A stretch of 7,562 bases of DNA, taken from M55B157 sp964626275 (lineage in GTDB: Bacteria; Actinomycetota; Actinomycetes; S36-B12). The notes beneath the pieces are model-generated. The model saw nothing but the letters and a program-made list of their open reading frames with translations, did no database searches and was not told where the DNA came from. The stretch lies in contig CAZVCZ010000085.1 of assembly GCA_964626275.1 (NCBI GenBank), positions 1 through 7,562 on the forward strand, given 5' to 3'. Shown piece by piece: positions 1-6,770 of the stretch (positions are counted from its first letter, which is position 1; each line of letters starts with the position of its first letter). Both the position numbers and the translations under genes were made by a program.

Positions 1-330
1 GTCGCGATCAACGCCCGCGGTGAACTAATCGCCACCCTGCCGACGAGTCGCACGATCCCCCCAGCGCTCCGCAAGGCTGTCCTGCTGCGCGACGTCGTCT
101 GTCGCATCCCCGGCTGCCATCGCCACATCGAAGAGATCCACCACGTCACCTTCTTCCGCAACGGCGGGCTCACCAAGCTCGGCAATCTCGCCGGGCTGTG
201 CTGGTTTCACCATCACCTCATCCACCACGGGCCCTGGACCCTCGAGGGAGACAGCAACGGCGCCCTCACCCTCACCAACACCCGCACTGGCGAGATCTGG
301 CCCTGTCGCCCACCACCGAAACGCGAGTAG
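1..330 (+). CDS. HNH endonuclease, DUF222/13E12-type, C-terminal part
   Basis: This reading frame is open from the first base and stops at TAG 328-330, leaving 109 residues of a protein whose start lies outside the window. It carries an HNH (His-Me finger) nuclease domain: C34-x4-C39 and C67 look like the structural zinc ligands, H47-H48 are the catalytic-type histidines, N62 is the central Asn, and a CWFHHHLIHHG segment (67-77) closes the fold. The order CRIPGC, then HH, then NGG, then NL, then LCWFHH matches the C-terminus of actinobacterial DUF222-HNH proteins, which occur in many dispersed copies (13E12 repeats in mycobacteria). The family is predicted to cut DNA, but a cellular role is not established. 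The last 30 residues resemble the usual tail after the HNH fold. I cannot tell whether the missing N-terminal DUF222 part is intact. An unrelated HNH protein with another N-terminus remains possible. Confidence 0.85.
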   Translation, partial: VAINARGELIATLPTSRTIPPALRKAVLLRDVVCRIPGCHRHIEEIHHVTFFRNGGLTKLGNLAGLCWFHHHLIHHGPWTLEGDSNGALTLTNTRTGEIWPCRPPPKRE

Positions 331-339
331 CCGAGTCGT

Positions 340-345
340 TAGGGT
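340..345 (+). promoter_or_regulatory. Possible -10 element (TAGGGT) for a leaderless prolyl oligopeptidase mRNA
   Basis: TAGGGT fits the actinobacterial TANNNT -10 pattern. Seven bases separate it from the GTG start at 353, so transcription would begin at or one base before the start codon. No good Shine-Dalgarno sequence lies before that GTG, as expected of a leaderless message. No convincing -35 hexamer is seen; this is common in actinobacterial promoters but weakens the call. Confidence 0.4.
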
Positions 346-352
346 CGTTGGT

Positions 353-2440
353 GTGAGCGCTCCCCGCTATCCCGATGCCCCGCGACTCGATCTGGTCGAG
401 TCGCTCCACGGCCATGAGGTGCCCGACCCCTACCGCTGGCTCGAGGAACCCGAGGATGAGCGCAGCGTCGCCTGGCGCGCGGAACAGCAGGAGTTGTTCG
501 CCGCCGAGGCGGGGTCCTGGACGACTCGAGACCACTTTGCCGAACGTATCGGCGCGCTCATGGGCGCAGGGACGATCTCGCCCCCCTACTTCCGCGGCGA
601 ACGCCGATTCTTCAGTCGTCGCGATCCTGGTCAGCAGTTCGCCGTGCTCTACACCGTCGACCCCGGCAGCGAGAACGAACGCGCCCTTATCGATCCGATG
701 GCGATGGACCCCGACGGCCTCACCACGTTGGATTCCTGGCAGCCGAGCAAGGAGGGGGACCGGATCGCCTACCAGATCAGCGTAGGTGGCACCGAGGAGT
801 CCGTGCTCTACGTGATGGACTCCGCCACGGGCGAGACCATCGACGGCCCCATCGATCGCTGCCGCTACTCCCCCATCGCCTGGCTTCCTGGCGGAGAAGC
901 GTTCTACTACGTGCGCCGACTGCCGCCGGAGGATCTGCCGGCCTCGGAGGTAAACTTCCACCGCCGGGTGTTCTTGCATACCGTCGGGCGTCCTGATGCC
1001 GAGGATGTGCTCATCTTCGGCTCGGGCATGACGATGACCAACTACTACGGGGTAGAGGTCAGCCGGGACGGCCGCTGGCTCCAAGTGTCCTCGGCGGAGG
1101 GCACCGAGCCGCGCAATGACCTGTGGATCGCCGACCTCACCGCGAGCAGTCCGAAGGCGCCGGCCTTCACGCTCGTGCAGGGCGATGTCGATGCCCAGAC
1201 CGGGATCGACGTGGGACGCAATGGATTGTTCTACGTCTCCACAGATCTCGACGCGCCGCGCGGACGAATCTGCGTCACCGAGCCTGAGTATCCGCAGGCA
1301 GACCACTGGCGCGATCTCATCCCCGAGGACGACGAGGCAGTGATCGACGGGTTCGCGATCCTCGACGGGCCGGAGTTGATGCGCCCGCTACTCCTGCTCC
1401 TGCGCACCCGGCATGTGGTGAGCGAGATGAGCGTCCACGATCTCGAGACCGGAGCGCTCGTCCAGACAGTCGAACTTCCGGGCGCAGGGACGATGATGGG
1501 GCCGCTGGAGCGACCCGATGGTGGCCCGATCGCCTGGCTGATCTACACCGACCACACCACGGTGCCGTGCATCTACACCTTCGATGCGCGCACCATGGCA
1601 CTCGAACTCAGCGCTGTGCCGCCCGGCGTGGTCGAGGTGCCGACCGTGCATTCGCAGCAGGTGACCTACACCAGCGCGGACGGCACCGAGGTGCGCATGT
1701 TCATCCTCTCGCCGACCGAAACTCCCGAACAGCCACGCCCGGCGATTCTCTACGGCTATGGCGGCTTCGGTATCCCGATGTCACCCGGATATTCCGCGAC
1801 GATCCTCTCCTGGGTCGAAGCCGGCGGGGTCTGGGCCATCGCGAACCTGCGCGGCGGCGGTGAAGAGGGCGAGGAGTGGCATCGCGCCGGAATGCTCGGC
1901 AATAAGCAGAACGTCTTCGACGACTTTCACGCTGCGGCCGACTACCTCATTGACTCCGGGTGGACGACGCGTGAGCAGCTGGCGATCAACGGCGGCTCCA
2001 ATGGCGGGCTTCTGGTCGGGGCCGCGATGACGCAGCGGCCCGACCTCTACCAGGCGGTCGTGTGCGTCGCCCCGCTTCTCGACATGGTCCGCTACACCAC
2101 CTCCGAACTCGGCCCGACCTGGACGGTGGAGTACGGCGATCCGGATGTTCCCGAGCACCTGGAATGGATCCTCGGATACTCGCCCTATCACCGCGTGGAA
2201 GACGGCGTCGACTACCCGGCCACCATGTTCGTGGCCTTCGACAACGACACCCGGACCGATCCGATGCACGCTCGGAAGATGTGCGCGGCCCTGCAGCATG
2301 CGACGAGCGGATCAAGGCCCGTGGTGATCCGAAGCGAGGGCGACGTCGGACACGGCGCGCGGTCAGTTTCCCGCGCGGTGGAGGAATCCGCCGATATCGT
2401 GGCGTTTGCCGCGCACTGGACCGGACTCGACACCCCCTAG
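353..2440 (+). CDS. Prolyl oligopeptidase (prolyl endopeptidase, family S9A)
   Basis: A 695-residue serine peptidase of the usual S9A length (porcine enzyme 710). It cleaves short peptides after proline and, lacking a signal peptide, should act in the cytosol. The N-terminal PYRWLEEPEDE segment (about 24-34) is typical; a beta-propeller fills about 70-410 and the alpha/beta-hydrolase domain follows. The catalytic triad is Ser549 in GGSNGG, Asp632 in DNDTRTD and His667 in VGHGA. Counterparts of porcine specificity residues are present: Y469 and F472 (YGYGGFG), W605 and Y609 (EWILGYSP) and R634. This favours a true prolyl enzyme over oligopeptidase B. The GTG at 353 is chosen because the family N-terminus begins at once after it and a TANNNT element lies 7 bases upstream; there is no clear Shine-Dalgarno sequence. 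The MscS-type gene follows after 16 bases. No frameshift or missing key residue is seen. Confidence 0.95.
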   Translation: MSAPRYPDAPRLDLVESLHGHEVPDPYRWLEEPEDERSVAWRAEQQELFAAEAGSWTTRDHFAERIGALMGAGTISPPYFRGERRFFSRRDPGQQFAVLYTVDPGSENERALIDPMAMDPDGLTTLDSWQPSKEGDRIAYQISVGGTEESVLYVMDSATGETIDGPIDRCRYSPIAWLPGGEAFYYVRRLPPEDLPASEVNFHRRVFLHTVGRPDAEDVLIFGSGMTMTNYYGVEVSRDGRWLQVSSAEGTEPRNDLWIADLTASSPKAPAFTLVQGDVDAQTGIDVGRNGLFYVSTDLDAPRGRICVTEPEYPQADHWRDLIPEDDEAVIDGFAILDGPELMRPLLLLLRTRHVVSEMSVHDLETGALVQTVELPGAGTMMGPLERPDGGPIAWLIYTDHTTVPCIYTFDARTMALELSAVPPGVVEVPTVHSQQVTYTSADGTEVRMFILSPTETPEQPRPAILYGYGGFGIPMSPGYSATILSWVEAGGVWAIANLRGGGEEGEEWHRAGMLGNKQNVFDDFHAAADYLIDSGWTTREQLAINGGSNGGLLVGAAMTQRPDLYQAVVCVAPLLDMVRYTTSELGPTWTVEYGDPDVPEHLEWILGYSPYHRVEDGVDYPATMFVAFDNDTRTDPMHARKMCAALQHATSGSRPVVIRSEGDVGHGARSVSRAVEESADIVAFAAHWTGLDTP

Positions 2441-2443
2441 CCG

Positions 2444-2449
2444 AAAAGG
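2444..2449 (+). promoter_or_regulatory. Ribosome binding site deciding the MscS start
   Basis: AAAAGG lies 7 bases before ATG 2457. It falls in the 16-base gap after the peptidase stop and supports starting the channel at 2457 rather than at an in-frame ATG at 2406 inside the peptidase gene. Confidence 0.6.
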
Positions 2450-2456
2450 TCGCCCG

Positions 2457-3389
2457 ATGGAGAGCACCGACGACAGCACCTGGCTCCAGCAGTTCTGGAG
2501 CAGTCTGGACGTCATCCCATTCGACGAGGTGCTGCGCATCGCCATCATCATCGTCCTCGCCCTGCTCAGCCACATCATCATCACGAAGATCATCCGCGCC
2601 TTCGTCAAGCGCACGATCAAGCGCGCACCGGCCAAGCAGATGGCCAACCGTCCCCAGTCCAATGATCCGGATCAAATGATCGCGCAGGCGCTGGAGGAAC
2701 GCACCGCCCAACGCGCTCAGGCCTTCGGCACCCTCCTGCGAAGCGCTGCCGTCATCATCATCTGGACCGTCGCGATCATCACGATCCTGTCCATCATCGG
2801 CATCAACGTCACCCCGATCCTCGCGAGTGCAGGTGTCGCCGGCATCGTCATCGGCTTCGGTGCGCAGACCCTTGTCGCCGACTACCTCGCCGGCATCTCG
2901 ATGATCTTCGAGGACCAGCTCGGGGTCGGTGATGTCGTGAACACCGGGCAGGTGCTCGGGGTGGTCGAGGAGGTCGCCCTCCGCTACACCCGGATTCGCG
3001 ACTTCTACGGCACTGTCTGGTACATCCGAAACGGCCAGATGCAGTTCGTCGCCAATCAGTCACAGGGCTGGACCTACGTGCTCCTCGATATGCCCGTGGC
3101 CTTCGACACCGACCTCAACCACCTGCGCGATGTCGTCAACGCCGAGGGACAGAAGCTCTACTCCGCACAGGCCAGCGGAGGGGACCTCCTCGAGGCGCCC
3201 TACTTCGGCGGTGTCGAGGCGGTCGCCGGCGATGCAATCACCGTGCGCATCCAGGGGCGGATCAAGCCGCCCAATCAATATGCGGTGATCCGCTCGGTGC
3301 GCCAGGCGATGAAGGCCGCCTTCGACGCCCAGGGGATCTCGGTTCCCCAGCAGATCATCCAGATCGACAAGATGCCTCCTGAGGCATAA
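2457..3389 (+). CDS. Small MscS-type mechanosensitive ion channel
   Basis: A 310-residue membrane protein of the MscS family, whose members open when the membrane is stretched and release ions and small solutes after osmotic downshock. Hydrophobic segments lie at about 26-47 (TM1), 93-115 (TM2) and 118-151 (TM3). TM3 is the Gly/Ala-rich pore helix, with AGVAGIVIGFGAQ at 125-137 followed by DYLAGISMIFEDQ, the strongest family signature. The GVGDVV segment (156-161) begins the beta-domain, with the alpha/beta vestibule after it. A charged loop (about 50-90) separates TM1 from TM2. The length suits the minimal three-helix architecture, without the long C-terminal extension of corynebacterial MscCG. 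The start at 2457 has a good ribosome site and gives a short polar N-terminus. It lies 16 bases after the peptidase and 18 before the SDR-like gene, so co-transcription is likely. Gating and solute preference cannot be read from the sequence. Confidence 0.93.
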   Translation: MESTDDSTWLQQFWSSLDVIPFDEVLRIAIIIVLALLSHIIITKIIRAFVKRTIKRAPAKQMANRPQSNDPDQMIAQALEERTAQRAQAFGTLLRSAAVIIIWTVAIITILSIIGINVTPILASAGVAGIVIGFGAQTLVADYLAGISMIFEDQLGVGDVVNTGQVLGVVEEVALRYTRIRDFYGTVWYIRNGQMQFVANQSQGWTYVLLDMPVAFDTDLNHLRDVVNAEGQKLYSAQASGGDLLEAPYFGGVEAVAGDAITVRIQGRIKPPNQYAVIRSVRQAMKAAFDAQGISVPQQIIQIDKMPPEA

Positions 3390-3407
3390 CGCGCCAGACT
3401 GGAGCCC

Positions 3408-4889
3408 ATGAGCCGACTCTGCCTGGTCACCGGTGCCACGGGATACGTCGGCGGTCGCCTCATTCCGCGCCTGCTCGAAGCCGGGCGCCGGGTCCGGGTC
3501 CTCGCCCGCCACCCCGAGCGGCTGCGCGATCTGCCCTACTCCGACAACATCGAGATCGTCGTCGGCGACGCCGGGGATCCATCCGCGATGGCCGAGGCCA
3601 TGCGTGATGTCGATGTGGCCTACTACCTGCTGCATTCCCTCCAGCACGGCTCGGAACTCGAGGAGGAGGAACGCCGCCTCGCCCAGACATTCGCCGATGC
3701 CGCAGCCGGGGCCCAGGTCGGTCGCATCATCTACCTCGGCGGTCTCGCTCCGGACATCCCGGCACATCAGATGAGCCCACACATGCGCTCCCGTGATCAA
3801 GTGGGCCGGATCCTGCATGACTCCGGTGTCCCGACGACACAACTGCGCGCCGCCGTCATCATCGGGTCGGGTTCAGCGTCGTTCGAGATGCTGCGCTACC
3901 TCACCGAGCGCCTCCCCGCGATGATCACGCCACGTTGGGTGCGCACGAAGACGCAACCGATCGCCATCCGCGACGTCCTGCGCTACCTCGTCCTGTCCGC
4001 GGAGATGCCCGCCAGTGTCAGCCGCGCCTTCGACATCGGTGGGCCGGAGGTGATGAGCTATCAGGAGATGATGCAGCGCTACGCCGCGGTCGCCGGATTG
4101 CCCAAGCGCATCATCCTGCCGATCAACGTTCTCTCGCCGGGCCTATCGAGCCACTGGGTCGGCTTGGTCACGCCCGTTCCTCGACGACTCGCTCGCCCAC
4201 TCGTGCAGTCGTTGCGTCATGACGCGGTGTGCTCCGAGCACGACATCGCCCGCTACATCCCCGATCCACCCGAAGGCCTCATGGGGTTCGACAGGGCCGT
4301 CGAACTCGCCTTGAAGCGGGTCCGGGAAGCCGATGTCGCCACACGCTGGTCCTCAGCGTCCTATCCGGGCACCCCGAGCGATCCGCTGCCCACCGATCCG
4401 ACCTGGTCCGGTGGAACCCTCTACACCGATGTGCGCACGGTCGACACCCACGCCTCGCCTGAGCAGGTATGGCGGGCCGTCGAGCGCATCGGTGGCGCAC
4501 ACGGCTGGTACTCCGCCCGCACCCTGTGGGAGATCCGCGGACTCATGGATCGCGCCGTCGGCGGGGTGGGACTACGCCGCGGCCGACGAGATCCCGACCA
4601 GCTCCTCATCGGCGACATCGTCGACTTCTGGCGGGTCGAGGAACGCACCCCACCGCATCTCCTGCGACTGCGTGCGGAGATGAAAATGCCCGGTAAGGCG
4701 TGGCTGGAGTTCACCATCGATCCGCGGGAGGAGGGCGGCTCCCGCCTGACTCAACGCGCCGTGTTCTATCCCAAGGGCCTCAGCGGCCATGCCTACTGGT
4801 GGTCGGTCGCACCCTTCCATCGCTTCGTCTTCCCGGGAATGGCCGAGCATGTGGTGGCCGAGGCTGAGCAGTCACCCGTCGCGGCTTAG
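3408..4889 (+). CDS. SDR-like NAD(P)-binding protein fused to DUF2867
   Basis: A 493-residue two-domain protein. Residues 1 to about 300 form an atypical SDR/NmrA-like Rossmann domain: VTGATGYVG (7-15) is the dinucleotide-binding glycine motif, R34 follows the second strand (VLARH), VVGDAGD (51-57) matches the adenine-binding region, and FDIGGPEVMSYQEM (208-221) is typical of this family. Where classical SDRs have Tyr-x3-Lys, the stretch after YLGGL (109-113) reads SPHMRSRDQVGRIL and has neither residue, so it may bind a nucleotide without classical dehydrogenase chemistry. Residues about 338-485 match DUF2867 (SRPBCC-like), with WYSARTLWEIRG, GDIVDFWRVEE and YWWSVAPFH. This fusion is a known actinobacterial arrangement of unknown role; the substrate is unknown. 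The start is fixed by the Rossmann strand beginning at residue 4. GGAG lies only 3 bases before the ATG, a short spacing. Confidence 0.9.
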   Translation: MSRLCLVTGATGYVGGRLIPRLLEAGRRVRVLARHPERLRDLPYSDNIEIVVGDAGDPSAMAEAMRDVDVAYYLLHSLQHGSELEEEERRLAQTFADAAAGAQVGRIIYLGGLAPDIPAHQMSPHMRSRDQVGRILHDSGVPTTQLRAAVIIGSGSASFEMLRYLTERLPAMITPRWVRTKTQPIAIRDVLRYLVLSAEMPASVSRAFDIGGPEVMSYQEMMQRYAAVAGLPKRIILPINVLSPGLSSHWVGLVTPVPRRLARPLVQSLRHDAVCSEHDIARYIPDPPEGLMGFDRAVELALKRVREADVATRWSSASYPGTPSDPLPTDPTWSGGTLYTDVRTVDTHASPEQVWRAVERIGGAHGWYSARTLWEIRGLMDRAVGGVGLRRGRRDPDQLLIGDIVDFWRVEERTPPHLLRLRAEMKMPGKAWLEFTIDPREEGGSRLTQRAVFYPKGLSGHAYWWSVAPFHRFVFPGMAEHVVAEAEQSPVAA

Positions 4890-4892
4890 GCT
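4887..4892 (+). promoter_or_regulatory. Possible internal -10 element (TAGGCT) for the ABC1 kinase
   Basis: TAGGCT overlaps the TAG stop (4887-4889) of the SDR-DUF2867 gene and fits TANNNT. A transcript beginning about 7 bases downstream would have a leader of about 24 bases containing the GGAAGG ribosome site. No strong -35 is visible, and such a hexamer can arise by chance at a stop codon. Confidence 0.3.
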
Positions 4893-4910
4893 GACAGCAC
4901 ATCCACACAG

Positions 4911-4916
4911 GGAAGG
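4911..4916 (+). promoter_or_regulatory. Ribosome binding site of the ABC1 kinase gene
   Basis: GGAAGG lies 6 bases before ATG 4923. It is one of the better ribosome sites in the window and supports this start. Confidence 0.65.
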
Positions 4917-4922
4917 CAGGTC

Positions 4923-6191
4923 ATGGGACTCATCTCGAGGGCAGCCTCACTGGCATCGGTGCCGGTGAGTGCCGGGGCGCGCATGGCGGGCGCAGCCACC
5001 GCCGCGGCCCTCGGCGCCGACAAGGATGTGGTCTACGCGAAGGCCACCGCCGCCTCGGTCGAAGCCCTCACCACCGCCCTCGCCAAGGCCCGTGGACCGG
5101 CCCTGAAGTTCGGTCAGGCTCTCGCCGTGTTCTCCTCCGCCCTCCCTCCCGAGCAGGCGCAGCAACTCGCCGCCCTCACCCGGCTGTATGAGGATGCCAC
5201 CCCTCAGCCGATCGGGAAGATCGCCAAGGTGCTCGCCCAACTGCCCGAGGGAGTCGAGGTCGAGCCGGAGGCCATCGCGGCAGCCAGCCTCGGACAGGTG
5301 CATCGAGGGACCTGGACCGATGGCACCGCTGTTGCCATCAAGGTGCAGTACCCCGACGCTCCCCGCGTGGTGAAGGCCGACATGCTGCAGTTGAAGGCCA
5401 TGTCGCCGCTGGTGAGCCGACTCCTGCCGAATCTCGATGTGCGCGCGCTCATCGATGAGCACGCCAGCCGCCTCGCCGAGGAACTCGACTACACCAGCGA
5501 GGCCCGCTGGCAGGAAGCCTTCCGCGAGGCGTGGGCCGATGACGGGATCGTGATCCCCCGCGTCCTGTTCGCCACCGAGACGATTCTGGTCACCGAATGG
5601 ATCGAGGGGACACCCTTCACCTCCCTGGTCGACCTGCCCGGGGAGCGCCGCAATGCCGCTGGTCGCGCCCTGGCGCGCTTCGCGTTCTGGTCACCCCGCC
5701 TCGTCGGCGCCACCCACGCCGATCCCCACCCGGGCAACTTCCGGCTCCTCGCCGATGATCGGCTGGCCGTTCTCGACTTCGGCAGCGTCGCCGCTGACGC
5801 GGGCCTGTTCACCCACCTGTTCACCGACACCATGCTGCTGTCGGTCGATGGCCGCCCTGATGCGGTGCGTGACGCCTGGGTGAACGCTGGTCTCATCGCC
5901 GAGACGACCACGACCGAGCAGCTCATGCAGCTTCTCGACGTCGATACCCGGCCCTATACCCGCGCGGAGTTCACCTTCAGCCGGGAATGGCTGCAGTCAC
6001 GCTCCCAGGCTTGGCAGGATCCGGTGGCGGCCTTGCAGGGCGTCCACCAACTGCGCTTTCCACCTGACTACCTCCTCGAGCATCGTGCGGTCATGGGCTC
6101 ACTCGCCCTGCTGTGCAGCATCGACGCCACCGTGGACTTCCGGAATGTCCTCGATGGGGTGGGCCCCGGCCCGCTCGCGGAAACCGCCTAG
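4923..6191 (+). CDS. ABC1/AarF/UbiB-family atypical kinase
   Basis: A 422-residue complete ABC1-family protein. The family signatures appear in order: KxGQ as KFGQ (62-65), the Ala-rich loop AAASLGQVH (119-127) that replaces the normal kinase P-loop, the ATP-binding Lys140 in VAIKVQYP, ExD as E187-L-D189, the catalytic loop HADPHPGN (265-272) and the metal-binding DFG at 285-287. All key residues are present, so nucleotide binding and ATPase or kinase-like activity are expected. UbiB/COQ8 members support quinone biosynthesis, but actinobacterial members have other or unknown roles, so the substrate is not assigned. No clear C-terminal transmembrane pair like that of E. coli UbiB is seen; the N-terminal Ala-rich stretch (about 5-32) could associate with membrane. 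It is 33 bases after the SDR-like gene and may be co-transcribed or use its own promoter. Its stop is 3 bases from that of the converging DUF4262 gene. Confidence 0.93.
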   Translation: MGLISRAASLASVPVSAGARMAGAATAAALGADKDVVYAKATAASVEALTTALAKARGPALKFGQALAVFSSALPPEQAQQLAALTRLYEDATPQPIGKIAKVLAQLPEGVEVEPEAIAAASLGQVHRGTWTDGTAVAIKVQYPDAPRVVKADMLQLKAMSPLVSRLLPNLDVRALIDEHASRLAEELDYTSEARWQEAFREAWADDGIVIPRVLFATETILVTEWIEGTPFTSLVDLPGERRNAAGRALARFAFWSPRLVGATHADPHPGNFRLLADDRLAVLDFGSVAADAGLFTHLFTDTMLLSVDGRPDAVRDAWVNAGLIAETTTTEQLMQLLDVDTRPYTRAEFTFSREWLQSRSQAWQDPVAALQGVHQLRFPPDYLLEHRAVMGSLALLCSIDATVDFRNVLDGVGPGPLAETA

Positions 6192-6194
6192 GCC

Positions 6195-6668
6195 TCAGGC
6201 CCGCAGCGCTCGCGGCACGGGTCCGAGGAGGGAATCGGCCCCGATCCCCGATTCCCAGGGAAAGTCACCCTCCTCATCGGTCCCGATGACCTGAAGCGCC
6301 GGAACAGCAGGTCCCCCGGATGGTCGGTAGACCTCTTGCACCCCCGGCAGGAGCGTCGGATCGTCGACGTCGATCAGGAGGTAGTCCCACCCATCGATCT
6401 GCAGCCCCCAGCCGGGACCGAGCCGAGCACCTCCCGAGACCACGTCGGCCACCGCCGACAGCACCCGCTCGGCGCAGTCGCAACACATATCGACCGCGAT
6501 CACCTCCGGGTGTCCCTCATGACGGGTCAACCCCACGGTGTAGTGGGTCGACCACCGGCGCTCCTGCCTTCCGATGTCGCATGCTTCGATCTCTCCTGCA
6601 CAGATGGCGACTCCGAACCGCTCGATCTCCTCGCGCAATTCGACGATCACTCGCTGGTCGTGACTCAT
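6195..6668 (-). CDS. DUF4262 domain protein, cysteine-rich
   Basis: A 157-residue protein on the opposite strand from its neighbours. HYTVGLTRHEGHPEV (42-56) is the DUF4262 core, and the C-terminal QVIGTDEEGDFPWESG (126-141) matches the closing motif of that family. No function is established and I do not assign one. Five cysteines are notable: C23, C30 and the cluster C62, C63 and C65 (MCCDC), which could bind a metal or be redox-active; this is inference. There is no signal peptide or membrane segment. The start at 6668 is preferred because AGAGGTG lies 6 bases upstream. An in-frame ATG at 6689 would add seven residues (MKKEVPD) but has a poorly spaced site. It converges with the ABC1 kinase and diverges from the truncated haemoglobin, so it may share control with the latter. 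Confidence 0.85.
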   Translation of the reverse strand: MSHDQRVIVELREEIERFGVAICAGEIEACDIGRQERRWSTHYTVGLTRHEGHPEVIAVDMCCDCAERVLSAVADVVSGGARLGPGWGLQIDGWDYLLIDVDDPTLLPGVQEVYRPSGGPAVPALQVIGTDEEGDFPWESGIGADSLLGPVPRALRA

Positions 6669-6674
6669 GTCGGG

Positions 6675-6681
6675 CACCTCT
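6675..6681 (-). promoter_or_regulatory. Strong ribosome binding site deciding the DUF4262 start
   Basis: Read on the minus strand this is AGAGGTG, 6 bases before the ATG at 6668. It lies inside the short extension that would be translated from the alternative ATG at 6689, so the downstream start is favoured. Confidence 0.7.
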
Positions 6682-6710
6682 TTCTTCATCGGCCCCCTGA
6701 TTCGCTCGCG

Positions 6711-6716
6711 ACCCTA
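6711..6716 (-). promoter_or_regulatory. Possible -10 element (TAGGGT) for the DUF4262 gene
   Basis: On the minus strand this reads TAGGGT, identical to the hexamer before the prolyl oligopeptidase. A start about 7 bases downstream would give a leader of roughly 36 bases to the ATG at 6668, enough to include its ribosome site. No good -35 is seen; the expected position is G-rich. Confidence 0.35.
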
Positions 6717-6721
6717 GATCG

Positions 6722-6744
6722 CCCCTCTGACACTCCCCCTCGAC
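6722..6744. repeat. Short direct repeat in the divergent promoter region
   Basis: CCCCTCTGAC (6722-6731) and CCCCTCGAC (6736-6744) are near-identical, differing by one inserted T, with starts 14 bases apart. An inverted AGGGG follows at 6747-6751. The repeat lies between the DUF4262 and haemoglobin genes, just upstream of the putative DUF4262 -10, where a regulator could act. The units are short and C-rich, so chance is a real possibility. Confidence 0.3.
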
Positions 6745-6770
6745 TAAGGGGATCGACGCTCTCAGCCAGA

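Noticed and set aside
272..1306. Long minus-strand open frame (344 codons) opposite the prolyl oligopeptidase
   Set aside because: It lies antisense to a gene with an intact catalytic triad and family motifs. Its translation shows no recognisable domain, as expected for shadow frames in GC-rich DNA.
2406..2456. Alternative upstream start of the MscS channel at ATG 2406
   Set aside because: It would overlap the end of the prolyl oligopeptidase gene and add residues that do not look like a channel N-terminus, while ATG 2457 has a well-spaced ribosome site.
2540..2770. Repeated ATC-ATC-ATC triplets in the MscS gene as a microsatellite
   Set aside because: They encode isoleucine-rich transmembrane helices, with ATC being the favoured Ile codon. 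The runs are only three units long.
3060..3842. Minus-strand open frame of 260 codons spanning the MscS/SDR junction
   Set aside because: It is antisense to two well-supported genes, with no motif of its own and no supporting ribosome site noted.
4947..5462. Minus-strand open frame of 171 codons inside the ABC1 kinase gene
   Set aside because: Gly/His/Leu-rich composition mirrors the sense codons, and no domain is recognisable.
6177..6201. Small hairpins (GCGG-AAA-CCGC and GGCCTCAGGCC) at the convergent gene ends, as a bidirectional terminator
   Set aside because: The stems are 3-5 base pairs, there is no T-tract on either strand, and both lie at coding ends where GC-rich short palindromes are common.
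6736..6751. CCCCT-CGACTA-AGGGG hairpin as a riboswitch or operator palindrome
   Set aside because: The stem has only 5 base pairs and no extended pairing; it is mentioned only as part of the direct-repeat region.
6336..6770. Upstream in-frame extension of the truncated haemoglobin
   Set aside because: It overlaps the DUF4262 gene antisense, has no globin similarity, and would make the protein twice the family length.
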